Source: Punica granatum | Taxonomy: Eukaryota > Streptophyta > Magnoliopsida > Myrtales > Lythraceae | Length of the DNA stretch: 64,000 nucleotides | Reading direction: 5' to 3' | NCBI RefSeq assembly: GCF_007655135.1 | Contig: NC_045130.1 | Location: forward strand, 14,942,001-15,006,000 | Shown here: in pieces, positions 12,360-24,548 of the stretch | Position numbering within the stretch: position 1 is the first letter of the stretch | Layout: each line of letters opens with the position of its first letter | Position numbers and translations under genes: made by a program | The notes under the pieces: generated by a model | What the model was told of the DNA's origin: nothing | Seen by the model: the letters and a program-made list of their open reading frames with translations, nothing else | The model's database searches: none

Positions 12360-13342
12360 TTCCTCCCTCCTTCTCACTCTGACAGTTCTAATTCCATTGC
12401 TATTATTTCAAAATTAGCTTTTTTTTTCCCAGCTCTTGCATAATGATGGGCATATCAGAAAGATGTTGATTCCATTCGTTTGGATGAAAAGTTTAGTTCT
12501 TTAGGTGCTGCAAGGCTATCTGCGTATCAGTTCTATGAGCTCCAGCTTTCATATGGATTATAGGTAGCCTATGGAGCTGGTGTATTGCTAGCCCCAAAAT
12601 TTTGCTTGAGTTACACAGGATGCTGTTATTGTTGGTGTGCGGATTCTTCTTATTCGCAATCGTTTATTTTATGATTAGTTGGTGATGTTACATTGACCTA
12701 CTCGTTTTAAGGAATATTCATTCAGTTGCAGAATGGGACTTCTTGTTTGAATTTTCAGTTCATAAATGCAGTCTAGAGTTGCCTTAGACCTAAATTCGAG
12801 GATCCAATCATATTTGGGTTTTCAAGAGACTGCTTTTGTTCTGTAGTTCAATTGTCAGCCCCATTAGTACATGCCCATGCTTTAGTATGCTTGATATATG
12901 GGAAGACCCTGCCTTTACTTATCCCAAAAAGGAAAAAAGAGGACCCTGCCATTACAGAATTAGTTCTGTGTATGTCACCCAGTTCGGTGACTCAGTCAGT
13001 CCATTGACCCACCAGCGAGAGAGATTCAGTGGTATGTCTGGTCTTGTCTAGAAAGAAATTGAACGAATTCAACGGATTCAGCCTGAAACTCCACCTGGTT
13101 TTCTGCAATTTCTGTATTGGTTTTCTGCTCTTAAACTGAAGACATAGAACTTTTGATTACTGATCTTGTGAGATTTGGTTTGTTTGCGCCCCTTTTGTGT
13201 GGTTGGGTTATTACTGCCTTGTTTTTATTTGCTTAGTAGCCTGAGCTGGTCTAGATCTGTTCCATATGTTCATAACTTCATATGTTCTTGATCGATAACA
13301 GTTGTGAATTTTTTTTCATCATTATAGGCTGCTAGCTATACA

Positions 13343-16019
13343 ATGAATTCTACTAGTGCTAGCAACAGCAACACACCCACTCCTACGCCACCTACTAGAG
13401 AATCCACTCCAAGTTCTTCGATACCAAAAGGCATTAATAGAGGAAAATCTGATCCGGCATGGGCACATTGCAAGGAAGTGCCGTCAGCAAGTGGAAGGAA
13501 GGGGCTGCTATGCTTGTATTGCTCAAAAGTTCTCTCCGGTGATGGTATAATTCGGTTTAAACAACATTTGGCGGGATTAAAAGGGAATGCAGAGGCATGT
13601 CGGAAGGTACCAAATGCTGTTCGATTTAGAATGCAGGAATGTTTGGTAGGGCACATGATGGAAAAGAAAAGGAAGCGCGATATGTTAGATGAGCAAAATC
13701 CATATGCTCCACTCTCCGAGCATGATGAGGAGATAGTAGAAATGACACCTCTCCATTCAAAAGCAAAAGGGAAGGCAACTCAAGATACCCAATCAAAGGC
13801 AGCGCCGTCAAACAAGATGAAAATTAATTCATACTTCGAACCGAGAACAACACCGGGAGCTCAAAGGACACTCAAGAGTGTTTTGCAAAGCAAAGAAGTC
13901 ACCGAGAAGTGTGATCTTGCCATTTCTAAGTGGATGTTGGCTACAAGTATACCGTTTAATACGGTTAATTCTCCTTATTACCAACAAGCAATCGATGCCA
14001 TTGCTAGCATGGGGGCAGGTTATAAAGGTCCGGGCTTTCATGATCTTCGAGGATACTTATTGACAAAAAATGTTGAGGAGATGAGAAAGTATGTTGATAG
14101 TTACCGAACTACTTGGAAAGAGACGGGTTGCACGATAATGGCGGACGGATGGACAGACCAATGCAGGAGAACTTTGATTCATTTTTTGGTTTATTGTCCT
14201 AAGGGAACTGTTTTCTTGAAGTCTGTCGATACTTCAGATGCTTCGAAGACTGGAGAGATGCTTTACAAATTATTCAGAGAGGTGGTCTTATTTGTTGGTC
14301 AAGAGAACGTCATTCACTTTGTGACTGACAATGCCGCTAACTACGTGGCTGTTGGTCGCTTGTTGGAGCAGGAGTTCAGGACAATATTTTGGTCTCCTTG
14401 TGCGGCTCATTGCATTAACTTAATTCTCAGTGATATTGGTAAATTGGACGAGGTGAATGATATTGTGACTCATGCTTCGAAGATTACTAAGTATATCTAT
14501 AATCATTGCTTTGCATTGAATTTGATGAGAAAATTCACTGGTGGACGAGAAATTCTACGCCCTGCTCCAACTCGTTTTGCTACTAATTTCATTGCATTGC
14601 AGAGTATTTTGACACAACAGAATGCTCTGAGGGCTATGGTAACATCTAGTGAATAGACTAGTTCAAGCACTGCAAAGGAAAGTAAAGCAAAAGAATTTGT
14701 GAAGCTGTTATTTGTGGATTCTTTCTGGTCTGAATGTGCAACCATAGTGCAGATTAGTGAGCCTCTTATTCGTGTGTTACGTATTGTTGATAGCGATGAA
14801 AGGCCTGCTCTGGGATTTTTGCTTGAAACAATGTACAAAGCTAGGGAAGAGATGTTGAAAAGATTCAATAAGAGAAAGAAGAAGATTGAGTCATATATCA
14901 ACATTCTTGATGCTCGATGGGATAGGCAACTGCACAAGAACTTGCATGCAGCTGGGTATTGGTTGAATCCCAAATATCAATATGACTTGACCGAGATGGA
15001 GAAGAATAGAGGAACGGTTTCCGGTTTGCTAGATGTCATAGAGAGATACTCTTATGGGAAGCCCTCATTGCAGACAAAACTAACAAATGAAATGAAAATT
15101 TTTAAAAATGCTGAAGGTGATTTTGGACGAGTATCCGCAGTATCCGATCGCATCGTGATGGCCCCGGGTATGTTCTAAACACTGGTATTTTCAGTCATTG
15201 TGATTCTGTTCATTTTCTTATTCTAATTTTCTTTATATATGTCTAGATGAGTGGTGGATGTGGTATGGCTCGAGTGCACCAAATTTACAAAAGTTGGCTA
15301 TTCGTGTTTTAAGCCAAACTTGTAGTGCCTCGGTTTGTGAGCGGAATTGGAGTTTGTTCGATCATGTTCATTCTAAGAAAATGAACCGACTTGAGCATCA
15401 ACGGTTGAATGACCTTGTTTATGTCCATTATAATTTGAAGTTGCAACAAAGGTACATACAATTACTTCTCTCCATTTTTTCTTGCTTACTTTACTAGAAA
15501 TTTTGTCTCATATTTAGATATTTGCTTTGTTTTGATGATCTATTGCAACTTGCAACATATAAATATACAAGAGATGTTTGTTTTGCAGGAACTACTTCAA
15601 GGGTAGAAATTATGACCCAATTGACTTCGAGAAGTTTGCTTCTTATTCTACATGGGTATTAGAGGATGAGCCATCGGCCCTATCAAATGAAGAATTGCGA
15701 ACATTTAGACGGGATTTGCAAATGTGCATTCAAGAAAATGGAAATGATGGTACTAAATATTCTTATTTCATTCTGACTATTTTCATGATAGGTTGTATAT
15801 TGTCATTTCATTTTTAGTAGTTATATTCCTCGTACAGATTCGTTGGATTTGAATTTGGAAGATCTTGATATGGATGATGGGGCCGAAGATAATATTGATG
15901 GAGGGAATGTCAATGACCAAGTCCAAGATAATACATTGTTTGAAGCTCCTGAAGCACCACATGATGTTGCAGTTGAAGACAATATCTGTGGAAATTATGG
16001 TGGAGATTGGACTGATTAG
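13343..16019 (+). pseudogene. hAT transposase (BED finger, DUF659, hAT dimerisation), one nonsense codon
   Basis: Predicted exons: 13343-15167, 15247-15451, 15589-15749 and 15838-16019, with GT..AG introns and matching phases, about 790 residues. Domains in order: a BED-type zinc finger (C57, C60, H75, C86), the DUF659 region (CTIMADGWTDQCRRTLIHFL), then the C-terminal hAT dimerisation block in exon 2 (LQKLAIRVLSQTCSASVCER) and an acidic tail. Codon 438 (14654-14656) is TAG followed in the same frame by more than 170 residues of typical transposase, so the defect is one nonsense change; related proteins usually have Trp here. All other exons remain open, so the copy is probably recent and inactive. 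A spliced 5' leader is suggested by an acceptor just before the ATG. Confidence 0.9.
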
Positions 16020-16516
16020 TTAGTCCTTGTTTGGTTTGATTTATCAACTTGTGATGGTGAACTGTGGCTTATCTTTATATTTTTTTCGTTGTTAATTTAC
16101 GTGTGAGTTGTGCGAAGGTTAGACTGACACTTGTATGCTGAGGTTGTTGTGGTCTTATGAGTTGTAACTCATGTGTTGTATGTTGTTTCCAATCCATTCT
16201 CTCTTTAGGCGATTTCTTTTGACATTGGAAAAGTTTCAACTCTTGATTAATTGAGCACTGTCAAATGACTATCAGTTCTTTTCTATAAGTCATTTACAAT
16301 CAGATGTAAATAATTTTTTCTTATATTTTTTTGGACACTTATTAATTATTATCTAATATATATTACCATTTTTTGTATTTTATATTATTTTCTTAAAATA
16401 ATATTTATTTATTTATTTTAAAAATAAATAAGCGGTCCGACCCATCGAATCCCCGGTTGAACCCATGAACCCATGCCTTGGCCGGTTCGATATCCGATCC
16501 GGTTCTGATAACACTG

Positions 16517-16640
16517 CTTTATAACCATTCTTGCTGCTATATTATGGGTTCTTTTGTATCAGTTTTGGGCCATAGTTTTTTATAGATTATCTTTTATGGG
16601 CTTGATTTAAGGGACTCATTTCCAAGCCCATCAATTCTAT
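16517..16640. repeat. Third copy of the dispersed repeat, right half
   Basis: It continues the 11480-11849 repeat after the hAT insertion, with TTTATAACCATTC, TTTTGTATCAGTTTTGGGCC and CTTTTATGGGCTTGATTTA, in the same order as the 9130-9650 copies. Confidence 0.75.
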
Positions 16641-16863
16641 TTAATGATTCCATCAACTTGAAGTCAAAATGCAATCCAAATGGATGGAATGATCATTATA
16701 ACTCATGAAAATTATCACAATATAAATAGACGTAAAGAAAGCAGATGAGATATAGATTCTATTCTCGTATACCAAACAAAATATGAGAATTTACTTTTAG
16801 TAGTTTTTGTTAGTTAACTGTTTTTGCATTGTTTCTACAGAATTTACTACTCAACAGAGAACG

Positions 16864-17100
16864 GATGTCCTCAATCATTCTCCCCGTGAAAGGAGACACT
16901 TGAGCCAAGCTAATAATCAAGTTACGAACTACCTCAGAGTCAACCTCCACCACTAGTCTTCTTACGCCCAAAGACTACGTGTGCTCCAAACCAACGATGA
17001 CAACCTACAATTCGGCCATAACTGAAGTGACCCATCCTACATTATGGATAAATCCCGACACCCATTGGCCATTGGCATCCCGAATCTCTCCCCTAGAGCC
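16864..17100 (-). pseudogene. LINE RNase H domain fragment
   Basis: One minus-strand frame reads EIRDANGQWVSGFIHNVGW, then MAEL, two stops, and SLGVRRLVVEVDSEVVRNLI. This is the RNase H-like region found at the 3' end of plant L1-type retrotransposon polyproteins, where a Trp is expected after MAEL. It is a dead relic. The flank to about 17480 may be its decayed continuation. Confidence 0.75.
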
Positions 17101-18744
17101 CGCTAGCCCAGAGATGAAGTAATTTCGGGTGGAGCAAGTGAAGAAAGGAAGACAGTAGACCTAAGGGCAACAAACTGAAGGAAATAGGGAGGGGACCGAG
17201 AGGAGAGGTCAACCAATTACGCCCGAGAGAGAAGGGATAATTTTTTTAGAAGATTGCTATATGTGAGAGGAGATGATAATCGGTCAATTAGCGTCATGGA
17301 AAAACGGGTATAAAAGAAAAGGCAAAACTGTTTGAATTGGATTACCAGACAAGGATTTCGAGAACTAGAGTGGAATTGGGTTGCTAGGTGCACCCGATCA
17401 AGGCCGGATGCTTTGGCACTATACGTAACAAAAGGTCTCAACCATGTCGAGATCTTTTGCGCTGATACCATCAATAATTTTTAAAATAGATAGAATTGGT
17501 TCACGCACAAAATAGTGTGGATGACGCTCTTATTTATAGATCATACATAATCTCAAGAAAGTTACTTCTACTAAATATATAAAGATTCCTCACAAATACA
17601 ATCTCCTAAATATTATCTGATTTGATTCTCCATAATAATATCAGATATTATAATATCTTATTTGATTCTCCTTAATAAACTAATCAAATATCGATTCCGA
17701 GAAGATTTAGATCAGTCCACATACGGGCGGCCAGGTTAATGATCGAGCCATTTGAGAAGGTAGAGATCAGTCGTTGCACACCCGAGTGAAGCTCCTTTCT
17801 CTTTAGAGCCCATTCTTCTTTATCTCCCTTCGTGTCAAAAGCTAAGTAGAAATTCTCTGGTGGGACCACTTGAGTATGACTTTTCCCATTGAAAATTGAG
17901 TTTTTTTGCAATTGAATGGCCGACTCTAAATTCTCCAAGATTAGCAACTTTCCAATTGTAGTAATTATTCTCGTAATTGACCTGATTCTAGTGGTTTCAC
18001 CTAAGTGCATCATGTTTGATATTATCAAATTTTCATCGGAATTATACATATTTGAATTCATTTCTAATATAAAAACACAAACTATTCAGTGATCGAACTC
18101 ATGTCAAATATAAATCCAACTATTTTCCTTGTTAGCACCTTTTTTTTTGTTGGGGGAAGGGGGGTTGGGGTGTTGGAGGTTGGTGGTGGTTCTTTTCTGA
18201 TTCTCAATGGATATCGACTCATTGTGTGGTCGATTTCAAATATGATTCCCCAATATTATTATCGCCAATCTTTCCTTTGTACCGAGATTTTTTAAATTTT
18301 TTATTTTTGGGACCAATACATATACATGGAAATTAAGGACCGATTTCATTTGGCCGGTAGTCAGAATTTGTTCAATTGGACTCGACGGAGACATAAAGTT
18401 ATAACGTACGTATTAAATTAGGGAAAATTATTTAGGTGATACATAACCTTTTAAGTTATAATGCGGTAAAAAATCTTTTTTTTTGTAACAATTTGGTACA
18501 AAACATATCAAATTTATGAATATAAGAAGCCTTGACCCAATTTGGGTCAGTATCTTGTATATGTATTCGCACATTGATTCATGGAGGTGTCTCGATACAT
18601 AGTGTATACACATGGTGAGAATATTATCTATGAAAAACAATGAATGCCAAAATATATTCTAATATACCCCTTCAATTTATTGAGGGCGCATACACTGACA
18701 GATTGCGACAATAAGACTGAAAAAAAAGGACATCGACAAATTCT
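17101..18744. other. AT-rich intergenic, no gene recognised
   Basis: A 125-codon open frame on the minus strand (17684-18061) has no domain I recognise and looks like a chance or decayed frame. A T/G-rich homopolymer tract lies at 18139-18190. Confidence 0.4.
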
Positions 18745-20700
18745 TGGTCAGTCTATCGGCTAGTTGGTTAGAAATCGGGACATATCGCACCAACGGATCA
18801 CCACACTAAAGATGCTCTCGCACAAAGTGATATTGACAACTATATTCTTGGACCTTTGATGTTCCACCGGGTTTGCAGCAAGATATGTAGCGTTGATATT
18901 GTCACAACACACTATAATCGGGCTCGGTGTAGAGCGGCCAATGTCAATGATGAGTTGTCGGATCCCTAATGTTTCCGCCACAACATACGCAAGTGCCCGA
19001 TAATCAGCCTCCGTAGAACTCTTGGACACCGTGGGTTGTTTCTTGGACCGCCAGGATATGAGATTAGGGCCAACAAAGACAGCGTAGCCTGTGGTGGAAC
19101 GCTTGGTGTCGGGACATCCAGCCTAGTCAGAATCAGTGTATGCAGTTACTTGAAGGTCAGTACACTGCTAGAGAATCAACCCATGATAGGAAGCCTTGCG
19201 AAGATACCGCATAATCCGCATTGCTGCTTGGAGATGGACCGTCTGAGGTACATGCATGAACTGGTTGACCAAGTTGACTATGAAACAAATGTCGGGCCGA
19301 GTAATGGTAATGTATTGAAGAACACCAACCATACTCCGATACTCAAGGGTCATCTAATAATTCCCCATCACTCAACGAAAGATTCGTATGAGATGGTAAA
19401 TGTGTCTTAACCGCAGCCGATTTCTCTAGGCCAAAACGAGCTAGAATATCATAAATGTATTTTTACTAAGAAAGAAAGAGCGTATTATGTGATCGTTTCA
19501 CCTGGACTTCGAGAAAGTAGTGCAGAGGACCAAGATCTTTCATGGCAAATTCAACATAAAGCATGCTAGTGAACAGATCAAGAAGAGATGAGTAACTCCC
19601 AGTTAATATGATGTCATCAACATACAATAATAAGAGAATGGAGTGATGGCCATTACGATAAATGAATAAAGATAAATCGATTGGAGTAGAGACAAACAGA
19701 AGAGAAAGCAAAAAAGTACTGAATCGTGTGAACCAAGCCGTGGGAGCCTGTTTCAGAGTATAAAGAGATTTATGCAAACAACACATATAATTAGGAAACA
19801 GTGGATGAACAAAGCCAAGATTTTGTTTCATGTATACTTTCTCCTGAAGATTGCCATGAAGAAAAGCATTTTTGACGTCAAGCTGGCGAATATCCTAGGA
19901 TGAGGAGTGAGCTAATGATAATATAAGACGAATGGTAAAGGGTTTTACCACTGGGCTGAACGTGTCATGTTAGTCAATACATGTTTGCTGGCGAAAGCCT
20001 TGAGCTATTAATCGAGCCTTGTAACGGTCGATAGACCCATCTGCCCGATGTTTTACCTTGAACTTCCATGTGCTCCCAACTACATTAACCTTAGAGTTTT
20101 GTGGCATTAGGCTTCATGTTCCATTCAAAATTAGAGCATTGAATTCTTCCGCCATTGCATTTCACCAGTTGGGGTCCTTTGCAACCTGTGAGTAGCAAGT
20201 CGATTCTATGATTCGTGAAAAAGAAGTATGAGCAACGAAAATTTGGGGTTTGATCTTATAATCCGGGATTTGGACCTAGTGACCGTAAGGTGTTGATTAT
20301 GTGGCATAGAGGGGCGCTGCTCAGAGGACTCGGCAGAATGAGAATGTTGTGAAGGATTCAATTTAGGAGAATTAGAGGATGATGGTGATGTGTTGGACTT
20401 CGTCGTAATGGGTTGAATAGAAGGAGATAGACTGGATAAAATGGGCTGCTCTGGACTGGGTTGGGATGCGAAAGTTAGACTGGCAAGAGCTGGCGTACTG
20501 CTCAGAACAGAGTTGGATGAGGCGGAGGGAGATGTGGGCTGAGCTAGGCGAGGCTCCAACAGATATCTGGACAGGAATTGATGGGTGCCCTTGTGGAGAG
20601 GTGGACTGAACTGGACAGATAGTTGGATTGAGCTAAAGTGAACCCTATTAATCCGGGCCGGAAGTAGCACAAGTGTGAGGCTAGGCTGCATGGACAAAGA
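18745..20700 (-). pseudogene. Degenerate Ty1-copia pol fragment
   Basis: Read on the minus strand from high to low coordinates: a Ser/Pro-rich linker of the kind between integrase and reverse transcriptase (20697-20206), then reverse transcriptase pieces including CLHKSLYTLKQAPTAWF and the catalytic LLLYVDDIILTGS (19831-19466), MVGVLQYITITRPDICFIVN (19353-19168), and RNase H with [20 protein letters not shown] (19029-18760). Frameshifts and stops separate the blocks. No LTRs were found and the left part of pol (integrase, gag) is absent. The element is old and unrelated to the intact copia at 23193-29010. Confidence 0.85.
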
Positions 20701-20890
20701 GGCTGGAGGGAGAACTGATCGAACTACGGGGCATGTGCCTGTGGTGTGTTTGCTTGCTTTGACATGCAGTTGCAGGCATTGACAACTCTCAGGTATCCCT
20801 TATCACCATGCAATTGTATACAACTAGAAAGGAGGAAGCCATAAAATTTTATCCACACTATCTAGTGTTGCAAACTTTAAAGCTTGATAT

Positions 20891-21143
20891 AAACCAATTA
20901 TCTATCCATTAAGAGATCTAGCTAATTATGACCCGACTGTTTTTGAGCTAGTAAAAGCTCCTCCCTTGAAGCAAAAAAAGGGATAGATCCTAAACTGTTA
21001 GAAGAAAGGGTCTTGATGAGCAAACTATACGAGTTGCTAAAGATGTCACCGAGATTATTGGAAACAATGGCTGCATGAAAATAAGATGCTCCATATGCAA
21101 AGAAACTGGATATAATAAAAAGACTTGTAAAAAGAGAGGAGGT
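20891..21143 (+). pseudogene. MULE transposase C-terminal relic
   Basis: The plus strand reads YPLRDLANYDPTVFELVKAP followed by PLKQKKG and a stop, and after frame changes KIRCSICKETGYNKKTCKKR. The proline/lysine linker followed by a C-x2-C zinc knuckle is the usual C-terminus of plant MuDR-type transposases. The knuckle has Tyr where His is expected. Only this tail survives and no terminal repeat could be tied to it. Confidence 0.65.
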
Positions 21144-22735
21144 AGTGCTTCAATAGTTCTTTCAAACACATAGCAAGATCTGTCAAGTGGAAGCTCCAAT
21201 CAACAAAATATTGTGAGTTATTGATAGACAAATATATTTCCTTAAATTCATTCATGTCAACAATCTAATTCTTTGGTTTGCATGCTACTTACAGAAAAAG
21301 AAGAGGAGAACATATGAAAGTGTTCTCGAGCCCCTATCTACCAATTCACATCCTCATAGATCAAAGTTCATCCAAAGCAATGTTGTCCATGTATACATAT
21401 CCAAATCCCAACAAAAGGAACATTTCCAAAACAATGTGCCCTTTTACTTGGTAACTCTTGGCCATTTACTTATGTTTTAAAGCATGTTAATTTACTTTAA
21501 CATTGTCTCATTTGTTCCACTTTCATAAGCTATTTATATCAATTTGTTATATCATGCTAAAAATTTTATATCATTTTGTTACATCTTAATAAAAGTTTTG
21601 TACCAATTCGTTACATCATATGCTAAAAAATTTAAATTTACGTAAGATACTACTTGTCACATCACGTGCTAAGTCAGAAAATGTTTATGGCGTCTGCGAA
21701 AATTGACAAAATGCACTAAATTAAAACAATTTGATACATTATGTACTAAATTATTATAAAATAAAAATTTTATACCATTACGGTTACAAATTAAAAGGTT
21801 TCGTGCCATCCCGGAGGAGGTTGCAATTGCATGCAAATATCTCGGCAGCAAACACGGAAAAAAAGACGAATTAATAATTACAATGATATACGTGGCAGAC
21901 CTATGGCTTCCCGAATATTTAAATATTTTTTTCAGCATTGTGTTAAATCACGTGACCGATTTGAGAACATAACTTATTTCAAGATGATGTGCGGACCGTG
22001 TGCCTCGTATCATGTGATGAAAAAGGACAAAAAAACAACAATTACCGATATCGGATCATTATGTCTTACGTCACGGCACGTTTCGACAAGTCCAATTTTT
22101 AATTTGCCCAGCAGCTTGTCTTTTGCAGGCTTTCTCATTAACTAATCCATTAATCACAATTTCTTTTATTTTGACGAAATGAAAGAAATATATCCTCCCC
22201 TCGACTAAGAAGATCCAATAAAACTGATCCCAGATCAGTCCAACTAATAAATTACTTCTATGGCACAAAATATAGTAATTGTGACTTTAAATATTGCCAT
22301 TCATTAGTCTCCTTTAAAATTTCTATATATTAAACTGATTAATTTTTCCTATTATTAAAAAAAGGGAAAATCACACTGTTGATCTTAATTGTTTGGCATT
22401 TTTTGACATTAAATTCTACAAGTTTCATTTCGAAAAATCAAGTTCTAAAAGTTTGAGAAAAATATTAGCAGTGGTCTTAAAAGTTTTAGAAAAGTGACAC
22501 CAGTGACCCTATCCGTCAAGTGACCGTTAAGTGGAGTTAACGTCGTGCGTTTCGGCGACGTGGCCGTTAATGCGATAACGTGGCACGTTCCTATTGGATC
22601 AATTTTAAATCCACCAGTCTTGCTCATGCCGACCCGACTTGTTCCCGGTAATCCCATTTCAACTCGCCTTGACTTCCATCCCGTTTCAGATCTGTCTTCT
22701 TTCTTTCTTCTTCTTCTTCTGCTGCTGCTGCTGCT

Positions 22736-22918
22736 ATGTCTTTCGGGTCCCAGTTCTTCATCTGCACTGCCAAGGCCGAGTGGCTGGACGGGAAGCACGT
22801 GGTGTTTGGGCAGATCGTAGAGGGGATGGACGTGGTGAAGGCGGTGGAGAAGGTGGGGTCGAGCTTCGGCAGGACCTCGAAGCCGGTGGTTGTCGCGGAC
22901 TGCGGCCAGCTGTCTTAA
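22736..22918 (+). pseudogene. Captured cyclophilin C-terminus (peptidyl-prolyl isomerase fragment)
   Basis: A 60-residue open frame, starting with an ATG at the capture junction, reads [20 protein letters not shown] and ends [13 protein letters not shown]. This is the C-terminal third of a plant cytosolic cyclophilin (about 172 residues in full). The cyclosporin-contact Trp in AEWLDGKH is present, but the catalytic Arg/Phe region upstream is missing, so isomerase activity is not expected. The 3' UTR of the parent gene appears to follow. The frame is undamaged, which suggests recent capture. GC content is far above the surrounding DNA. Whether it is transcribed from the MULE terminal repeat is unknown. 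Confidence 0.9.
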
Positions 22919-23192
22919 ATGGTGCCGCCTGAGATCTAGGTTAACCATGGCGGTGTCTTATGTCCGTACTCGTTTTTAATCCGTTTGCTTATGGTGTCTG
23001 GGTCTTTTTTTTTTTTCTTTTCTGGGGTTGGTTTATCGCATGTGTGATGAGGGGATGGATCGGGACTGGCTGTCTCTGTTATGAACGATGATGGGCTTGA
23101 GCTATTATTAACTTTGAAATAAGATAGAACTATGTCAGACATTTGGCCGCCATTGCTTCCTTCCAATTAGATGATTGATGATCTTCTGCAGT

Positions 23193-23823
23193 TGTAAGAC
23201 GTAAATTTAATTAGCCTTAATAAGTCACAAAATTGAACGATAATTCAAATAGCTATTCGGACAAATAGAATACTATCAAATTAACTTAATTTCATTAGTA
23301 TAGGAACTTGGAAATTCAAACCGAAACAAAGGCGAAACCGAAAGATACGAGAGAGAGCCGAGTCCTGTGTTAGACACAAACCCCTTGAAACAGAATTGTC
23401 CCCTCCTGGGTGCTTGAGGTTACGTGGACAATCGTTTCCCAGGATAAAACGGCAACAAGCGAAGCAGCAGCACAAACAGCAACGCTTCAGCGAACTCGAA
23501 GAGAAGCGTGAACACTTTTGAGGTCGAATTTTCTTCTTGTTTTTCAATCGGCTATAGGAAGCAATGGAAGGCAGGAGACTTTTTCTCTTGTTCTCCTTCC
23601 TTTTTGCCGTGTGCCCCTTTTATAGACTATGGGTTCCATCCGTTATATGACTCTTCCTATTCTCCATTTATGGGGAATAATTCACATATATTCAATATAC
23701 ATGTTAATGACATTTGATTATTCATGAATGCAATCCATTCATTTCTTGTAACCGCCAAGAAAATCAAGAGTCATTAGCTCGTGAGCAATTTCCTCATTCA
23801 CCCATTAGCCATAATTTCCAACA
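23193..23823 (-). repeat. 3' LTR of the copia element
   Basis: 631 bp, matching 28380-29010. In this orientation it lies downstream of the RNase H frame and is preceded by the polypurine tract. It carries the same TATA-like CTATAAAAGG (minus strand, 23616-23625). Confidence 0.95.
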
Positions 23824-24341
23824 ATCCCCCACATGAATGGAAATTGTTTTGTTTCGACTCGTAAATAGTGTTCACCAGTTGAACCTGTATAGGATAGGTA
23901 GGTGTCACCACCCTTGAACCTTCCCTTGTGAAAATGCATGTACTTTACTAGCAGTCCAATAGACACGATGTCCTTGAATTGTTCTGCTGTTTTGTGTAAA
24001 GATATTACACACCTCACACAAGATTCAACTGACTTCCTTCGGTTCTCATAGTTGTGTCCTTTTTTTTTTTTGCCATGGAACACCGTTCTGGTTCTGCGAG
24101 AGTTTCTGAAGAATTAAGTCCATAAAAATTCTCCTCTAAAGCGGCCTCACTTTTCTCTCACATAGGTGATTTCACATATCATTAAAGCAATTTAGATTGC
24201 TAGCCTTATCCGTTTATCACTGTTTCATCAAGGAATGGTCCAGGGATTTTCTCCCCTACAGTGATTTGATTCGATTCTATAACTTGGTTGTCCCATTGAA
24301 CCTAGATCTTGGGATCTCCAGTCAGCTAGGTTGGGTGTCCG

Positions 24342-24516
24342 CTATAAAACCTTTCCTCTAATGGACTTTAGACCCATTCCCTTTGACAACTTCTCAAACT
24401 GCTCTTTACTTAACCCTTTGGTTAGCGGATCCGATATATTATCCTTTGACCGCACGTAGTCAATAGATATAATTCCAGTTGAGATCAGTTGTCTAATGGT
24501 GTTGTGTCTACGACGT

Positions 24517-24548
<32 letters not shown>

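Larger units (their letters stand above)
11850..16516 (+). mobile_element. hAT transposon, 4.67 kb, near-complete
   Basis: Ends are CAGTGTTATCAGAACCGG at the left and its inverse CCGGTTCTGATAACACTG at the right. The same 8 bp, CTTTATAA, flank both sides (11842-11849 and 16517-16524). Uninterrupted paralogous copies of the host repeat have this site once (near 9265 and 9530, with small differences), which confirms the boundaries. Subterminal DNA is rich in CCGGTTCGA-like motifs. The element carries a four-exon transposase gene with one nonsense codon and a captured host gene fragment in its 5' part. A short relative lies at 39218-40661. Confidence 0.92.

Noticed and set aside
17684..18061. 125-codon minus-strand frame
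   Set aside because: No recognisable domain, no splice context, and it lies among transposon relics; not called as a gene.
19036..19410. 124-codon plus-strand frame
   Set aside because: Antisense of the degenerate copia reverse transcriptase and RNase H region.
23281..23717. Two small open frames repeated exactly at 28468-28904
   Set aside because: They lie within the copia LTRs and owe their repetition to LTR identity.
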